From: Ga0077555 sp033764055
GTDB lineage: Bacteria > Pseudomonadota > Alphaproteobacteria > Rhizobiales > Hyphomicrobiaceae
DNA: 64,000 nucleotides
Reading direction: 5' to 3'
Assembly (NCBI GenBank): GCA_033764055.1
Contig: JANRJI010000119.1
Location: forward strand, 124,001 to 188,000
The position numbers and the translations under genes are program-made. Shown one piece after another: positions 9,154-17,925 of the stretch (position 1 is its first letter; each line of letters begins with the position of its first letter). The notes under the pieces were generated by a model, which had not been told where the DNA came from, searched no databases, and saw nothing but the letters and a program-made list of their open reading frames with translations.

Positions 9154-10651
9154 TAAGCAGGCAGAGCGGGATCGCCATCGCCGACAGCACCGAATAAAGC
9201 ACGAACGCGTTCGTGAATCCGATCATTGTCGCCTGCCGCGTGATCTCCTTCGACAGGCGCGCGATGCCCGTGAGCGTCTCCACGGTCCACGCCCCCGTCA
9301 CCCACGGCAATTGCCAGGCCTTGTTGTAGGCCGTCGCCATCTCCGTCATGCGGCTGTAGTTGGCCCCGGTCGCCCGCACGATCTGGGTCACGGCGATCGA
9401 GATGAACAGGCTCGAGCCGAGATTGCGCAGCAGGTGGAAGACCGACGATCCCTCTGCCCGGTACTGTGGCGCCAGCGTCGAGAAGGTGACCACCGTCAGC
9501 GGCACCCAGAACACGCCGACCGAAAATCCCTGCATCAGGCTGTTGATGGCGAGTGTGGTCTGATCCACGTCGAGGTTGAGGTGCGCGATCCACCACCCCG
9601 ACGAGGTCTGCACGAGCGTGGCGAAGATCATCGTGACGCGGGGGTCGAGTCGCTGCAGCCACATCGCCGCAAAGAAGCCGAGCCCGTTGCCGACCCCACG
9701 CCACGCGACATAGGTCCCGATGGCCGAGTCCGGATAGCCGGCATGCTGCTGCAGCAGCGGTGGCATCAGCACGATGGGTGCGAAGTTGAGCATGCCGTAG
9801 AGGAACACCAGCACGCAGCCGATGGCATAGTTCCGGTCGCGGAAATGACCGAGGTTGAGGAACGCACGCTCTGTCGTCAGGCTGTGCAGCATGAACACGT
9901 AGAATGCGACGAGAGCGACCACCGTCGAGATCCAGATCTCGGTCGAATCATACCAGTCCAGCCTCTGGCCGCGGGAAAGAACGAGCTGCGCCGCCGCGAT
10001 CGCGGCAGACAGCGACAGGAAGCCGATCCAGTCGAGGCCCGCCGCCTTCCGGTCGGAATGGTCCGCCGGCAGGAAATACTTGAACAACAGGAAAGCCAGC
10101 ACGCTGACCGGGAGCACCATGTAGAAGCCCCAGGGCCAGCCCATGGCCTCCCCGATCCAGCCGCCGAAAGTCGGGCCGATCACCGGACCGAGAATATTCG
10201 ACATGCCGTAGAGCGCCATGACGAAGCCGTGCTGTCGCCGCGGGAAGCTGTCGAGAAGCAGGGTCTGGCTCAGCGGCACCAGCGGCGCGCCGAGTCCGCC
10301 CTGCATGACTCGCCAGAACACGAGCATCTCGAGCGAGGTCGAGGCGCCACACATGAAGGTGGCGAAGGTGAAGCCGGTCAGACACCCCATCATGGTGTAG
10401 CGCCGCCCGAAGCGGGCCACGAGCCAGCCCGTCATCGGTGTCGCGACCGCGGTGGCGATGATGTTGAACGTCATCACCCAGGAAATCTCGTCCTGCGTCG
10501 CCGAAAGGCCACCCTGCATCTGCGGCAGCAAGGTCGTCGCGACGAGAATGGTCGCCGTGTAGCAGGTCGAGGCGAGGACGACGCCGATAAGAACGACGAG
10601 CCGCCCGGTCGGTGTCAGATCGTAGACTGCCTTGTCGGCATCCAGGCTCAC
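9128..10651 (-). CDS. DHA2-family MFS drug efflux transporter (EmrB/QacA type)
   Basis: An inner-membrane proton-driven exporter with about 14 predicted membrane segments. Motif A, GWLVARFGRRYTMM, follows the second helix, and motif C-like GPVIGPTFGGWI lies in the fifth, which identifies the DHA2 drug/H+ antiporters. I placed the start at a GTG (10651) because GGAGAG lies six bases before it, giving 507 residues beginning VSLDADK. The frame is open upstream to 10792, which would add 47 low-complexity residues. No EmrA-like adaptor or TetR regulator adjoins it. The 3' end overlaps the convergent glycosyltransferase gene by 26 bases. Confidence 0.88.
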   Translation of the reverse strand: MSLDADKAVYDLTPTGRLVVLIGVVLASTCYTATILVATTLLPQMQGGLSATQDEISWVMTFNIIATAVATPMTGWLVARFGRRYTMMGCLTGFTFATFMCGASTSLEMLVFWRVMQGGLGAPLVPLSQTLLLDSFPRRQHGFVMALYGMSNILGPVIGPTFGGWIGEAMGWPWGFYMVLPVSVLAFLLFKYFLPADHSDRKAAGLDWIGFLSLSAAIAAAQLVLSRGQRLDWYDSTEIWISTVVALVAFYVFMLHSLTTERAFLNLGHFRDRNYAIGCVLVFLYGMLNFAPIVLMPPLLQQHAGYPDSAIGTYVAWRGVGNGLGFFAAMWLQRLDPRVTMIFATLVQTSSGWWIAHLNLDVDQTTLAINSLMQGFSVGVFWVPLTVVTFSTLAPQYRAEGSSVFHLLRNLGSSLFISIAVTQIVRATGANYSRMTEMATAYNKAWQLPWVTGAWTVETLTGIARLSKEITRQATMIGFTNAFVLYSVLSAMAIPLCLLIRPARKAG

Positions 10652-10982
10652 GCTTGGCTCTCCACGTGCAGCCGTAGACCGATCCCACAGGATCTCCGGC
10701 GCAATCGGCTCAACGTCCGCAGCCTTGCTGGAGCGCTGCGGGCTCGTCCATGCGACCCAGGGACAGGCGCCCGCCGCCGCGGCTCCGTTCACACTCTCGT
10801 CGCATTGGCGTCATGTCGGCGCCATCGGCCTCCCGATAGAGTCGCAACGCGCTTGCGGCAACGCTGCGGGCGCGGTTCCACTGGCGCGGTTTCGGCATTA
10901 ACGCTATGTTAACCGAGACGAATCGATTGTTGATCGCCCTGCGCCAGGGGGACTGGTAGCGCGTTCGATCATCCTGGGGACC
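10652..10982. other. Intergenic region between divergent MFS and L,D-transpeptidase genes
   Basis: About 330 bases between divergent starts. The right half (10890-10960) is AT-richer, with repeated TTAAC/GTTAAC words, and probably holds promoters for one or both genes, but I found no convincing -35/-10 pair. The left part could code for an N-terminal extension of the MFS protein. Confidence 0.4.
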
Positions 10983-11984
10983 ATGAGACATAGTGTCTTC
11001 GGCATAGCCGTTGGACTCGGTCTGTCGCTTGCGGGCTGTGCCGGGGCGCCTGAGCTGCCGCCGGCTGCACGGCCTTTGTCTAAGGACTCGATGATGCTGC
11101 TCGGCAAGAAGGGCATGCAGCCCGGTGCGCCGATGTTCGTCCGCATTTTCAAGGAAGAATCCGAGCTCGAGGTCTGGAAGCAGCGCGACGACGGGCGGTT
11201 TTATCACTTCAAGACCTATCCGATCTGCACCTGGTCGGGAGACCTGGGGCCCAAGCTGCAGCAGGGCGACAGGCAGGCGCCGGAGGGCTTCTACACGATC
11301 TCCAAGCCGCAGATGAACCCCAACTCGAGTTTTCATCTCGCCTTCAATCTCGGTTATCCCAACGCCTTCGATAAGGCGCACGGCCGTACCGGCGACGCCC
11401 TGATGGTCCATGGCAAGTGCAAGTCGGCGGGCTGCTATGCCATGACGGATGCGCTGATCGAGGAAATCTATGCTTTGGCGCGCGAGACCTTCGACGCTGG
11501 TCACAGCGCGTTCCCCGTCCACGCGTATCCGTTCCGCATGACCGACGCCAATATGGAGCGGCACAAGACCTCCAAGTGGGCCGGGTTCTGGAAGGTGCTC
11601 AAGGAAGGCCACGACCATTTCGAGGCGACGCGAGTGCCGCCGCCCGTCGTCGTCTGCGGCAAGCAGTACCGCGTCAATGCGCGGCCGCTCCAAAACGTCT
11701 CGATGCGCATCGACCCGGCCGGCCAGTGCCCCGCTCTCGAGCGCCTGCCGGTCGAGCCGTTCACGCCGCCTGCCGACCAGCAGGTCGCCGACGCCCGGAT
11801 CGTCGCACCCGGACCCAAGATGCGTAGCATGGCCTCCGCGGGCTCGGCCGTCGGCGCGACGGGCTCGACCAGCGCTGCCGGCGGCGAGGCGGGCAACAGC
11901 GGCGGCAGCGGCATGGCCAGCGTCCTGAGAGGGCTCACGGGCAGCCCTGCCATCAGCTTCGGGCTGGGTGCCACGAACAATTGA
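10983..11984 (+). CDS. YafK-like L,D-transpeptidase family lipoprotein
   Basis: A 333-residue envelope protein with a lipobox (LSLAGC, lipidated Cys19), so it should be membrane anchored. Residues about 50-215 form a YkuD-type catalytic domain: YPICTWSG, a GDRQAPEGFY loop, and the active-site motif HGKCKSAGCYAM with His143 and nucleophile Cys151. YkuD enzymes make or cut 3-3 peptidoglycan cross-links or attach/detach proteins at meso-DAP; the YafK/DpaA branch releases lipoproteins from peptidoglycan. The C-terminal ~70 residues are Ala/Gly/Ser-rich and low complexity. A paralogue follows 200 bases downstream with the same loops, so the pair probably arose by tandem duplication. Confidence 0.87.
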   Translation: MRHSVFGIAVGLGLSLAGCAGAPELPPAARPLSKDSMMLLGKKGMQPGAPMFVRIFKEESELEVWKQRDDGRFYHFKTYPICTWSGDLGPKLQQGDRQAPEGFYTISKPQMNPNSSFHLAFNLGYPNAFDKAHGRTGDALMVHGKCKSAGCYAMTDALIEEIYALARETFDAGHSAFPVHAYPFRMTDANMERHKTSKWAGFWKVLKEGHDHFEATRVPPPVVVCGKQYRVNARPLQNVSMRIDPAGQCPALERLPVEPFTPPADQQVADARIVAPGPKMRSMASAGSAVGATGSTSAAGGEAGNSGGSGMASVLRGLTGSPAISFGLGATNN

Positions 11985-12182
11985 TCCGGCAATGCCCGCT
12001 TCGCCTGTGGCGCCGCAGCCTCACCCGGTTGATGAGCGGGCAGTTCCGCGCTAACCGATGGCCAAACGGGGCGGAAGGCTGCAACCATCGCGACACGTCG
12101 CGATTGGTTCGGTCGCAGAGTGTGCAATTCTGTGCCGGCCGCCAGGCATGAAGCTGCGGTCGAGAACCACGGGTTGGCGTGA

Positions 12183-13412
12183 ATGTGGGGGCGCACTGGC
12201 ATTTTGGTCGCTGGAGCAGCGGGGCTGGCAGCATCACTGATGGCTGGTCCCTCGGCGTCGGCACTCGAGGTTGTACTCCACGACGTCGCGCCGGACCGGG
12301 TCGAGCGCCAGCGCGCCTTTTCGCGCGGCGAGTTGCCGATCCCGGGAACGCCACGCCTGGACATGCTCGACGAGCGCCTCAAAGAGCGCGGGCTGGCCCA
12401 GGGCCGCGCCATCTATATCCGCATCTTCAAGGCCGAGTCCGAGCTCGAGCTTTGGATGCAGAACAGCTCCGGCACCTTTACGCATCTCGCGACGTACCCG
12501 ATCTGCCATTGGCACGGGACCATCGGACCGAAGCTCAAGGAAGGCGACAAGCAGAGCCCAGAAGGCTTCTATAGTGTCGGCATCCCGCAGACGCGTCTCG
12601 TGGGCCGTTGGCGCAAGGCGTTCAACCTAGGCTTCCCGAACCTCCACGATCAGTTGTTGAGTCGCACCGGCTCGTACATCCTCGTGCACGGCGGCTGCTC
12701 CTCGGTCGGCTGCTTCGCCATGACCGATCCCGTCCAGGACGAGATTTATGGGCTGGCCAGAGCTGCGCTGGCGGCCGGTCAGGAGCGATTCCAGGTTCAC
12801 GTCTTCCCCTTCCGGATGACCGATGCCAATCTGGTCAGGTTCGGTGGGCATCCATGGGCTCACACCTGGGCAGATCTCAAGCCGGCCTATGACAGCTTCG
12901 AGCGGACGCGAGTGCCGCCCAAGGTGATCGTTTGCGGCATCCGCTACCAGGTTGCCGACGGCCTGCCCGGTGAAACAGGCGGCACCGAGAAGCGGCTACC
13001 GGTCCTCCGTCCCGCCTCCCGGGTTGCCGCCAGCGCCGACTTGACGGTGGTCATCGATAGCAGAGGCCAATGGTCGCCTCCGTCTTGCACCATCGAGGAC
13101 GAGGCTCGGCGCAAGGCGGCCTACGCCATGACGACGTCCGCGACAGTCGAGGGCCTTGCCGGCCCGGAGGCTGCCGCTTCACCGCTCGCAACCGGCTCGG
13201 TGGTGCCCGACGCGATACCTTCGGCTCCGAAGCCCGTCGTCGACGATGAGGCGAGGACGCGCACCAAGCCAGCTGCGGCACGGTCCGGGCGCCGTGCTGC
13301 TCGCGACGCCCCCGACACGCTGGCTCCATCCGGCGCCGTTCCACCGACCGACGGCTTCGGCACGGCGCTGAACACGCGGACCGGCCGTAGCCAGGCCGTC
13401 GCCGGCAATTGA
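12183..13412 (+). CDS. YafK-like L,D-transpeptidase family protein, second paralogue
   Basis: A 409-residue paralogue of the preceding gene. It has a hydrophobic signal segment (residues 5-28) without an obvious lipobox, so it is likely periplasmic. The catalytic domain (about 75-255) repeats the same landmarks: YPICHWHG, GDKQSPEGFY, and HGGCSSVGCFAM with His169 and Cys177, followed by VHVFPFRMTDAN. A second conserved segment, TRVPPKVIVCG, matches TRVPPPVVVCG in the first copy. The C-terminal ~150 residues are Ala/Pro/Arg-rich and probably disordered. The start is the first ATG compatible with a signal peptide; no strong ribosome-binding site is visible. Confidence 0.85.
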   Translation: MWGRTGILVAGAAGLAASLMAGPSASALEVVLHDVAPDRVERQRAFSRGELPIPGTPRLDMLDERLKERGLAQGRAIYIRIFKAESELELWMQNSSGTFTHLATYPICHWHGTIGPKLKEGDKQSPEGFYSVGIPQTRLVGRWRKAFNLGFPNLHDQLLSRTGSYILVHGGCSSVGCFAMTDPVQDEIYGLARAALAAGQERFQVHVFPFRMTDANLVRFGGHPWAHTWADLKPAYDSFERTRVPPKVIVCGIRYQVADGLPGETGGTEKRLPVLRPASRVAASADLTVVIDSRGQWSPPSCTIEDEARRKAAYAMTTSATVEGLAGPEAAASPLATGSVVPDAIPSAPKPVVDDEARTRTKPAAARSGRRAARDAPDTLAPSGAVPPTDGFGTALNTRTGRSQAVAGN

Positions 13413-13516
13413 CGAGGGCGGAGACTTGCGCGCTTCGCTATTCTGCAGTTTCGCCCCAGGACAGCCCACCCACCTCGAAGGGCGCGAGGCAAGGGCAACC
13501 GACCCAGTGAGTCTTC

Positions 13517-13924
13517 ATGTCGAAGCCGATTCTGCTCGTTGCCGCCGCGGCGCTCGTCGACGTCGACAATCGCGTGCTCATAGCCGAGAGGCCGCCGGGC
13601 AAGAGCATGGCGAGTCTGTGGGAGTTCCCCGGCGGCAAGGTCGCGGACGGCGAAAGTCCAGAGGCAGCGCTCGTTCGGGAGCTGCGCGAGGAGCTCGGCA
13701 TCGAGGTGTGCGATACCTGCCTCGCGCCTTTCACCTTCGCGAGCCACGCCTACGAGAAATTTCACCTCCTGATGCCGCTCTACCTGTGTCGCCGCTGGGA
13801 GGGCGACATCAGCCCCCGTGAAGGACAACGGGTGAAATGGGTCCGCGCGGCGCGCCTCCAGGACCATCCCATGCCCCCGGCTGATCTTCCGCTGATCCCG
13901 ATGCTGTTCGATCTGCTTGGCTGA
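13517..13924 (+). CDS. mutT: MutT-type Nudix hydrolase (8-oxo-dGTP diphosphatase)
   Basis: A 135-residue protein, the usual MutT length. The Nudix box GGKVADGESPEAALVREL plus REELGIE is complete (Gx5Ex7REUxEExGU), so the metal-binding Glu residues are present. The N-terminus ILLVAAAALVDVDNRVLIAERP and WEFPGGK match MutT enzymes that remove 8-oxo-dGTP from the nucleotide pool. That role is the likeliest, but other Nudix substrates cannot be excluded. It is convergent with rplQ. Confidence 0.87.
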   Translation: MSKPILLVAAAALVDVDNRVLIAERPPGKSMASLWEFPGGKVADGESPEAALVRELREELGIEVCDTCLAPFTFASHAYEKFHLLMPLYLCRRWEGDISPREGQRVKWVRAARLQDHPMPPADLPLIPMLFDLLG

Positions 13925-14018
13925 GCCACGGGCGGGCAAGCAAATGATAACGGCGCCCGAGGAGCCTCGGACGTCGCTGTCAATTCGTGACCGGAGCGGT
14001 CTGCAGCCGAACCGGGCC

Positions 14019-14453
14019 TTACGCTGGCGCGCTATCTCCCCTGGCGGCCTGCTCGGCCTCGTGACGCTCGCGATCCTCTTTGCCTTTGACCGATACGTCC
14101 CGGTCGACCAGCTCGATGACGGCGCGCGCGGCGCTGTCGCCATAGCGGTAGCCCGCCTTCAACACCCGAGTATAGCCGCCGCTGCGATCCTTGTACCGTG
14201 GCCCCAGCACGTCGAACAGCTTCTTGACCATGGCCTCGTCCCGCAGGCGGGAGGCCGCGAGCCGACGGGAGTTGAGGTCGCCACGCTTGGCGAGCGTGAT
14301 GTACTTGTCGACCACGCGGCGGAGATCTTTCGCTTTCTCCAGCGTGGTGACGATCTGCTCATGCTTGATCAGCGAGGCCGCCATGTTCGAGAACATCGCC
14401 TGGCGGTGTCCGCTGTCGCGGTTGAAGCGTCGACCCAGTCTGCCGTGCTGCAT
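14019..14453 (-). CDS. rplQ: 50S ribosomal protein L17
   Basis: 144 residues starting MQHGRLGRRFNRDSGHRQAM, the invariant L17 N-terminus, with SLIKHEQIVTT and GPRYKDRSGGYTRVLK further on. L17 lines the peptide exit tunnel region of the large subunit. The short acidic/basic tail after VKGKEDRERH is typical of alphaproteobacterial L17. It is the last gene of the alpha operon, 96 bases after rpoA. Confidence 0.97.
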   Translation of the reverse strand: MQHGRLGRRFNRDSGHRQAMFSNMAASLIKHEQIVTTLEKAKDLRRVVDKYITLAKRGDLNSRRLAASRLRDEAMVKKLFDVLGPRYKDRSGGYTRVLKAGYRYGDSAARAVIELVDRDVSVKGKEDRERHEAEQAARGDSAPA

Positions 14454-14549
14454 TGGTGTTTACCCTTACGTTGTTGAGCGGGGAGGTTCTGTGGCCTCAC
14501 CTCGTTGGCAGGAAGCTGCAGGAGCACTCTGGCGCCCGCAGCTCCGATC

Positions 14550-15566
14550 TCAGTACTGATCCTCGAACCGCTTCGCCAGATCCTCGATGTTGTCCGGCGG
14601 CCAGTTCGGAACCTCCATCCCGAGGTGCAGGCCCATCGCGGCAAGCACCTCCTTGATCTCGTTCAGCGACTTGCGCCCGAAATTGGGCGTGCGCAGCATT
14701 TCCGCCTCGGTCTTCTGGATCAGGTCGCCGATATAGACGATGTTGTCGTTCTTCAGACAGTTGGCCGAACGTACCGACAACTCCAGCTCGTCGACCTTCT
14801 TGAGCAGCGCCGCGTTGAAGGCGAGCTCGGGGTGGACGCGCTCCTCGACGGCCTTCTTCGGCTCCTCGAAGTTGATGAAGATCGCCAACTGGTCCTGAAG
14901 GATACGCGCCGCGAGCGCCACCGCGTCCTCGGCCCGAACCGAGCCGTCCGTCTCGACCGTCATGGTCAGCTTGTCGTAGTCGAGGATCTGGCCTTCGCGG
15001 GTGTTCTCGACCTTGTACGAGACCTTCTTGACGGGGCTGTACAAGCTGTCGACCGGGATCAGGCCGATCTGCGAATCCTCGGGCCGATTGCGCTCGGCCG
15101 CCACGTAGCCTTTGCCTGTCGACGCCGTGAACTCCATGCGCACCGAGGCGCCGGTATCGAGATTGCAGATCACATGATCCGGATTGAGGATCTCGACCTC
15201 CGAGCTGGTTTCGATATCGCCAGCACGAGCGGGGCCCGGGCCTTCCTTCTTCAGCACCATGCGCTTGATGCCGTCGGAATGCACGCGAAGTGCGATTTCT
15301 TTGATGTTCAGGATGATATCGGTGACGTCCTCTCGCACGCCGGCGATCGACGAGAACTCGTGCAGCACGCCGTCGATGTGAACGGAGGTGATCGCCGCGC
15401 CCTGCAGCGATGAGAGCAGCACCCGGCGCAAAGCGTTGCCGAGCGTCATGCCGAAGCCACGCTCCAACGGCTCTGCGACAACCGTCGCCACGCGGTCCCG
15501 CTCGCGCCCGACCTCGATTTGGAGCTTCGACGGCTTGATCAGATCCTGCCAGTTCTTCTGCAGCAT
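14550..15566 (-). CDS. rpoA: RNA polymerase subunit alpha
   Basis: 338 residues, the normal alphaproteobacterial length. The N-terminal dimerisation/assembly domain runs to about residue 235 and includes FGMTLGNALRRVLLSSLQGAA. The C-terminal domain (about 250-330) binds UP elements and activators and has LELSVRSANCLKNDNI and LGRKSLNEIKEVLA-like helices (FGRKSLNEIKEVLA). It follows rpsK by 177 bases and precedes rplQ. Confidence 0.98.
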   Translation of the reverse strand: MLQKNWQDLIKPSKLQIEVGRERDRVATVVAEPLERGFGMTLGNALRRVLLSSLQGAAITSVHIDGVLHEFSSIAGVREDVTDIILNIKEIALRVHSDGIKRMVLKKEGPGPARAGDIETSSEVEILNPDHVICNLDTGASVRMEFTASTGKGYVAAERNRPEDSQIGLIPVDSLYSPVKKVSYKVENTREGQILDYDKLTMTVETDGSVRAEDAVALAARILQDQLAIFINFEEPKKAVEERVHPELAFNAALLKKVDELELSVRSANCLKNDNIVYIGDLIQKTEAEMLRTPNFGRKSLNEIKEVLAAMGLHLGMEVPNWPPDNIEDLAKRFEDQY

Positions 15567-15743
15567 GTGGCACCCATGAGGTTATCGGCTCGCGCAGGCG
15601 TTCGCGCGGCGGAGGGACAGTTGCCAGCCCGGATCGTGGCCGCCCCGCCTCGCTGGGACGGGGCAGCGCCAGAACCGCGGATGCCGGTGCGCGCCAGATC
15701 GAAGGCGCAACTCAAGCCGGGCCGCGCGGACTGGCCGAGTTCC

Positions 15744-16142
15744 TCAGACGCGGCGGCGCTTGCGCGGGCGGCAGCCGTTATGCGGAATGGGAGTAACGTC
15801 GCGGATCGAGGTGATCTGGAATCCGGCTGCGGACAGCGCCCTGAGGGCCGACTCGCGACCCGAGCCGGGACCGCAAACCTCAACCTCGAGGGTTCGCACG
15901 CCGTGCTCGGCTGCTTTCCGGCCAGCATCCTCCGCCGCGACCTGTGCGGCGTAGGGAGTCGATTTCCGCGAGCCCTTGAAACCCATCGTACCTGACGACG
16001 ACCAGGAGATCGTATTGCCTTGCGCGTCGGTGATCGTGATCATCGTATTGTTGAACGAGGCGTTCACGTGAGCGACGCCGGACGCAATGTTCTTCTTTTC
16101 GCGACGGCGAACCTTGCCTCGCGCCTGCTGCTCTTTTGCCAT
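15744..16142 (-). CDS. rpsK: 30S ribosomal protein S11
   Basis: 132 residues. The segments GVAHVNASFNNTMITITD, SSGTMGFKGSRKSTPYAAQ and the C-terminal IPHNGCRPRKRRRV are the S11 signature that contacts 16S rRNA at the platform. It lies 111 bases after rpsM in the same operon. Confidence 0.98.
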   Translation of the reverse strand: MAKEQQARGKVRRREKKNIASGVAHVNASFNNTMITITDAQGNTISWSSSGTMGFKGSRKSTPYAAQVAAEDAGRKAAEHGVRTLEVEVCGPGSGRESALRALSAAGFQITSIRDVTPIPHNGCRPRKRRRV

Positions 16143-16253
16143 TCTCGAGGGGCTCCGGACCGGGACTTCTAAAAAATGCCACTCCGCAGCCGCGCGGCGC
16201 CGAGCAGCTCGATATCGGTGGTTGCGGCGGCCGCTGCCGTCGCAACGATCGGC

Positions 16254-16631
16254 CTACTTCGTCGCCTGCTTCTTGCCGGCGATCGGCTTTGCGGGCCCCT
16301 TCCGGGTGCGCGCGTTCGTGTGCGTGCGCTGTCCCCGAACCGGAAGGCCCTTGCGGTGCCGCAGACCGCGATAGCACCCGAGGTCCATCAGGCGCTTGAT
16401 GTTCATCGCCACCTCGCGTCGCAGATCGCCCTCGACGACGTAGTCGCGGTCGATGGCCTCGCGGATCTGCGAGATCTCGAGGTCGCTGAGCTCGTTGACC
16501 CGGCGCTCGGCTGGGATATTGACCCGCTCGCAGATCTCCTGAGCGAACTTGGGGCCGATCCCGTGAATGTATTGGAGTCCGATGACGACGCGCTTCTGCG
16601 TCGGAATGTTCACGCCTGCGATACGAGCCAC
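16254..16631 (-). CDS. rpsM: 30S ribosomal protein S13
   Basis: 125 residues starting VARIAGVNIPTQKRV from GTG at 16631, with GAGGAG just upstream; the frame is open to 16844 but the upstream part is not S13-like. LQYIHGIGP, the helix-hairpin region, RGLRHRKGLPVRGQRTHTNARTRKG and the Lys-rich tail are complete. S13 sits in the small-subunit head and contacts tRNA and the inter-subunit bridge. In many alphaproteobacteria secY and adk lie just before rpsM; here they are absent and the gene has its own promoter, so it is the first gene of the operon. Confidence 0.98.
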   Translation of the reverse strand: MARIAGVNIPTQKRVVIGLQYIHGIGPKFAQEICERVNIPAERRVNELSDLEISQIREAIDRDYVVEGDLRREVAMNIKRLMDLGCYRGLRHRKGLPVRGQRTHTNARTRKGPAKPIAGKKQATK

Positions 16632-17118
16632 GTCAGTCTCCTCGCAACTCCCCGTCCGGGGAGGTCCCGCTGCTGCCTTGGCGCCACCGGCCCGCTGCCG
16701 TACGCCTCGAATGTCGTCCCACCCGCGACCATGCTCTCTGGTGCGACGCTTTCCTCGCTTCGCACCTCGCCCAGTCCCGGACTCTCGTCCGACCGGCCTT
16801 GTGGTGGTACACTGCGAACGCCTATGACCGCGCACGCCCGGCAATCCTCCAGGGCGGTCGCGTTGCAGCGTTATTGACGAAAGCGCTTCCTTGTAGCGAA
16901 CGTGTCACGAGGCGTCAATAACTCTTGCTTTCACACGCGGAAGCCGACTGAGGGACCCCAGCGTGCCGTGACCCGCCGTTCGCTGGCCCCGGCAATGCGC
17001 TGCACCGATCCCCCGCCGCTGTGGCGATCTGGAGCGAGCTTAGCGCCGCCGACGTTCGGCCCCGCGTCCCGCCGATCTTAGGGTCGAGCGTCGGATGCAA
17101 GAGACACGTGAGGCGAAA
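16632..17118. other. Leader/promoter region of the alpha operon
   Basis: Nearly 490 bases between the end of the coxM-like gene and rpsM, both on the minus strand. It contains the predicted promoter at 16890-16918 and a perfect inverted repeat TTATTGACG/CGTCAATAA (16871-16879 and 16913-16921). I see no gene here; in particular no adk or secY remnant. Confidence 0.55.
16890..16918 (-). promoter_or_regulatory. Predicted sigma-70-type promoter of the rpsM operon
   Basis: On the minus strand, TTGACG (16913-16918) and TACAAG (16890-16895) are separated by exactly 17 bases, close to the housekeeping consensus. It lies about 260 bases before the rpsM start, leaving a long leader that could carry ribosomal-protein feedback control. 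The -35 box is also half of a 9-base inverted repeat with 16871-16879. Confidence 0.6.
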
Positions 17119-17925
17119 CTAGCCGATTGCCTTCGCTACCGCCCTTCGCGCCAAAACGCCGATCAGATGGGCTCTGTAGGCGGCACCGGCGTGGATGTCG
17201 GTCATCAATCCGTGGTGCGGAATCGCGATATCCGCCAGGGTCTCGGCTGCAAAAGAGGTCGTCAGCGCGGTCTCCAAAGCCTCGGCCCGGAACACCCCGT
17301 CTTGCCCGGCCCCCGTCACGGCGACCCGCACACCGGCCGGGCCCTTCGCGACCATCACGCCGACGAGGCAATAGCGCGAGGCTGGATTTGGAAACTTCAC
17401 GTATCCGGCTCGCTCGGGCATCGGGAAGTCGATGGCCGTGATGATCTCGCCCTCGTCCAGGGCGGTCGTGAAGAGCCCTCGGAAGAAGTCGTCGGCCGCA
17501 ATCTCGCGCTTGGTCGTCCTCACTACAGCTGCAAGGCCGAGCACGGCCGCTGGATAGTCCGCTGCCGGGTCGTTGTTGGCAACGGAGCCACCGAGAGTGC
17601 CGCGGTTTCGGACGTGCGGATCACCGATGCCGCGGGCGAGCTCGGCGAGGGCCGGTATCAGGCGGCGGACCTCCGGCGAGGCGGCAACCTCGGCATGTGG
17701 CGTCATCGCGCCGATGGTGACGGCGGACGGCCCCGCCTTGATACTTCTCAGTCCGGCAATGCCGGCGAGGGATACCACGTCGCTGGGGGTCGCCAGTCGC
17801 TGCTTGAGAACGGGTATCAGGGTCTGCCCGCCAGCCAAGTAGCGGGCCTCGTCCGCCCGCTTGAACGTGTCTCCGGCCTGCTCGAGTGTCGAGGCGCGAT
17901 GCAGCTTGAACGGATTCATGGCCAT
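17119..17925 (-). CDS. FAD-binding subunit of a CO-dehydrogenase/xanthine dehydrogenase family enzyme (CoxM-like)
   Basis: 268 residues of the molybdopterin-hydroxylase medium subunit family. LAGGQTLIPVLK (AGGQSL motif) and IGDPHVRNRGTLGGSVANNDPAADYP (TIGG-type motif) bind FAD; SRYCLVGVMVAKG begins the C-terminal CO_deh_flav_C domain. The start at 17925 overlaps the stop of the Fe-S subunit as TGATG; a second ATG at 17919 has better spacing from AGGAG. These subunits pass electrons from a Mo-containing large subunit through 2Fe-2S centres to FAD. No large-subunit gene adjoins, so the substrate is unknown. Confidence 0.92.
   Translation of the reverse strand: MAMNPFKLHRASTLEQAGDTFKRADEARYLAGGQTLIPVLKQRLATPSDVVSLAGIAGLRSIKAGPSAVTIGAMTPHAEVAASPEVRRLIPALAELARGIGDPHVRNRGTLGGSVANNDPAADYPAAVLGLAAVVRTTKREIAADDFFRGLFTTALDEGEIITAIDFPMPERAGYVKFPNPASRYCLVGVMVAKGPAGVRVAVTGAGQDGVFRAEALETALTTSFAAETLADIAIPHHGLMTDIHAGAAYRAHLIGVLARRAVAKAIG

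Noticed and set aside
8984..10912. 642-codon plus-strand open frame opposite the MFS gene
   Set aside because: Highly charged, His/Arg-rich translation with no fold; it is the antisense of a clear transporter gene.
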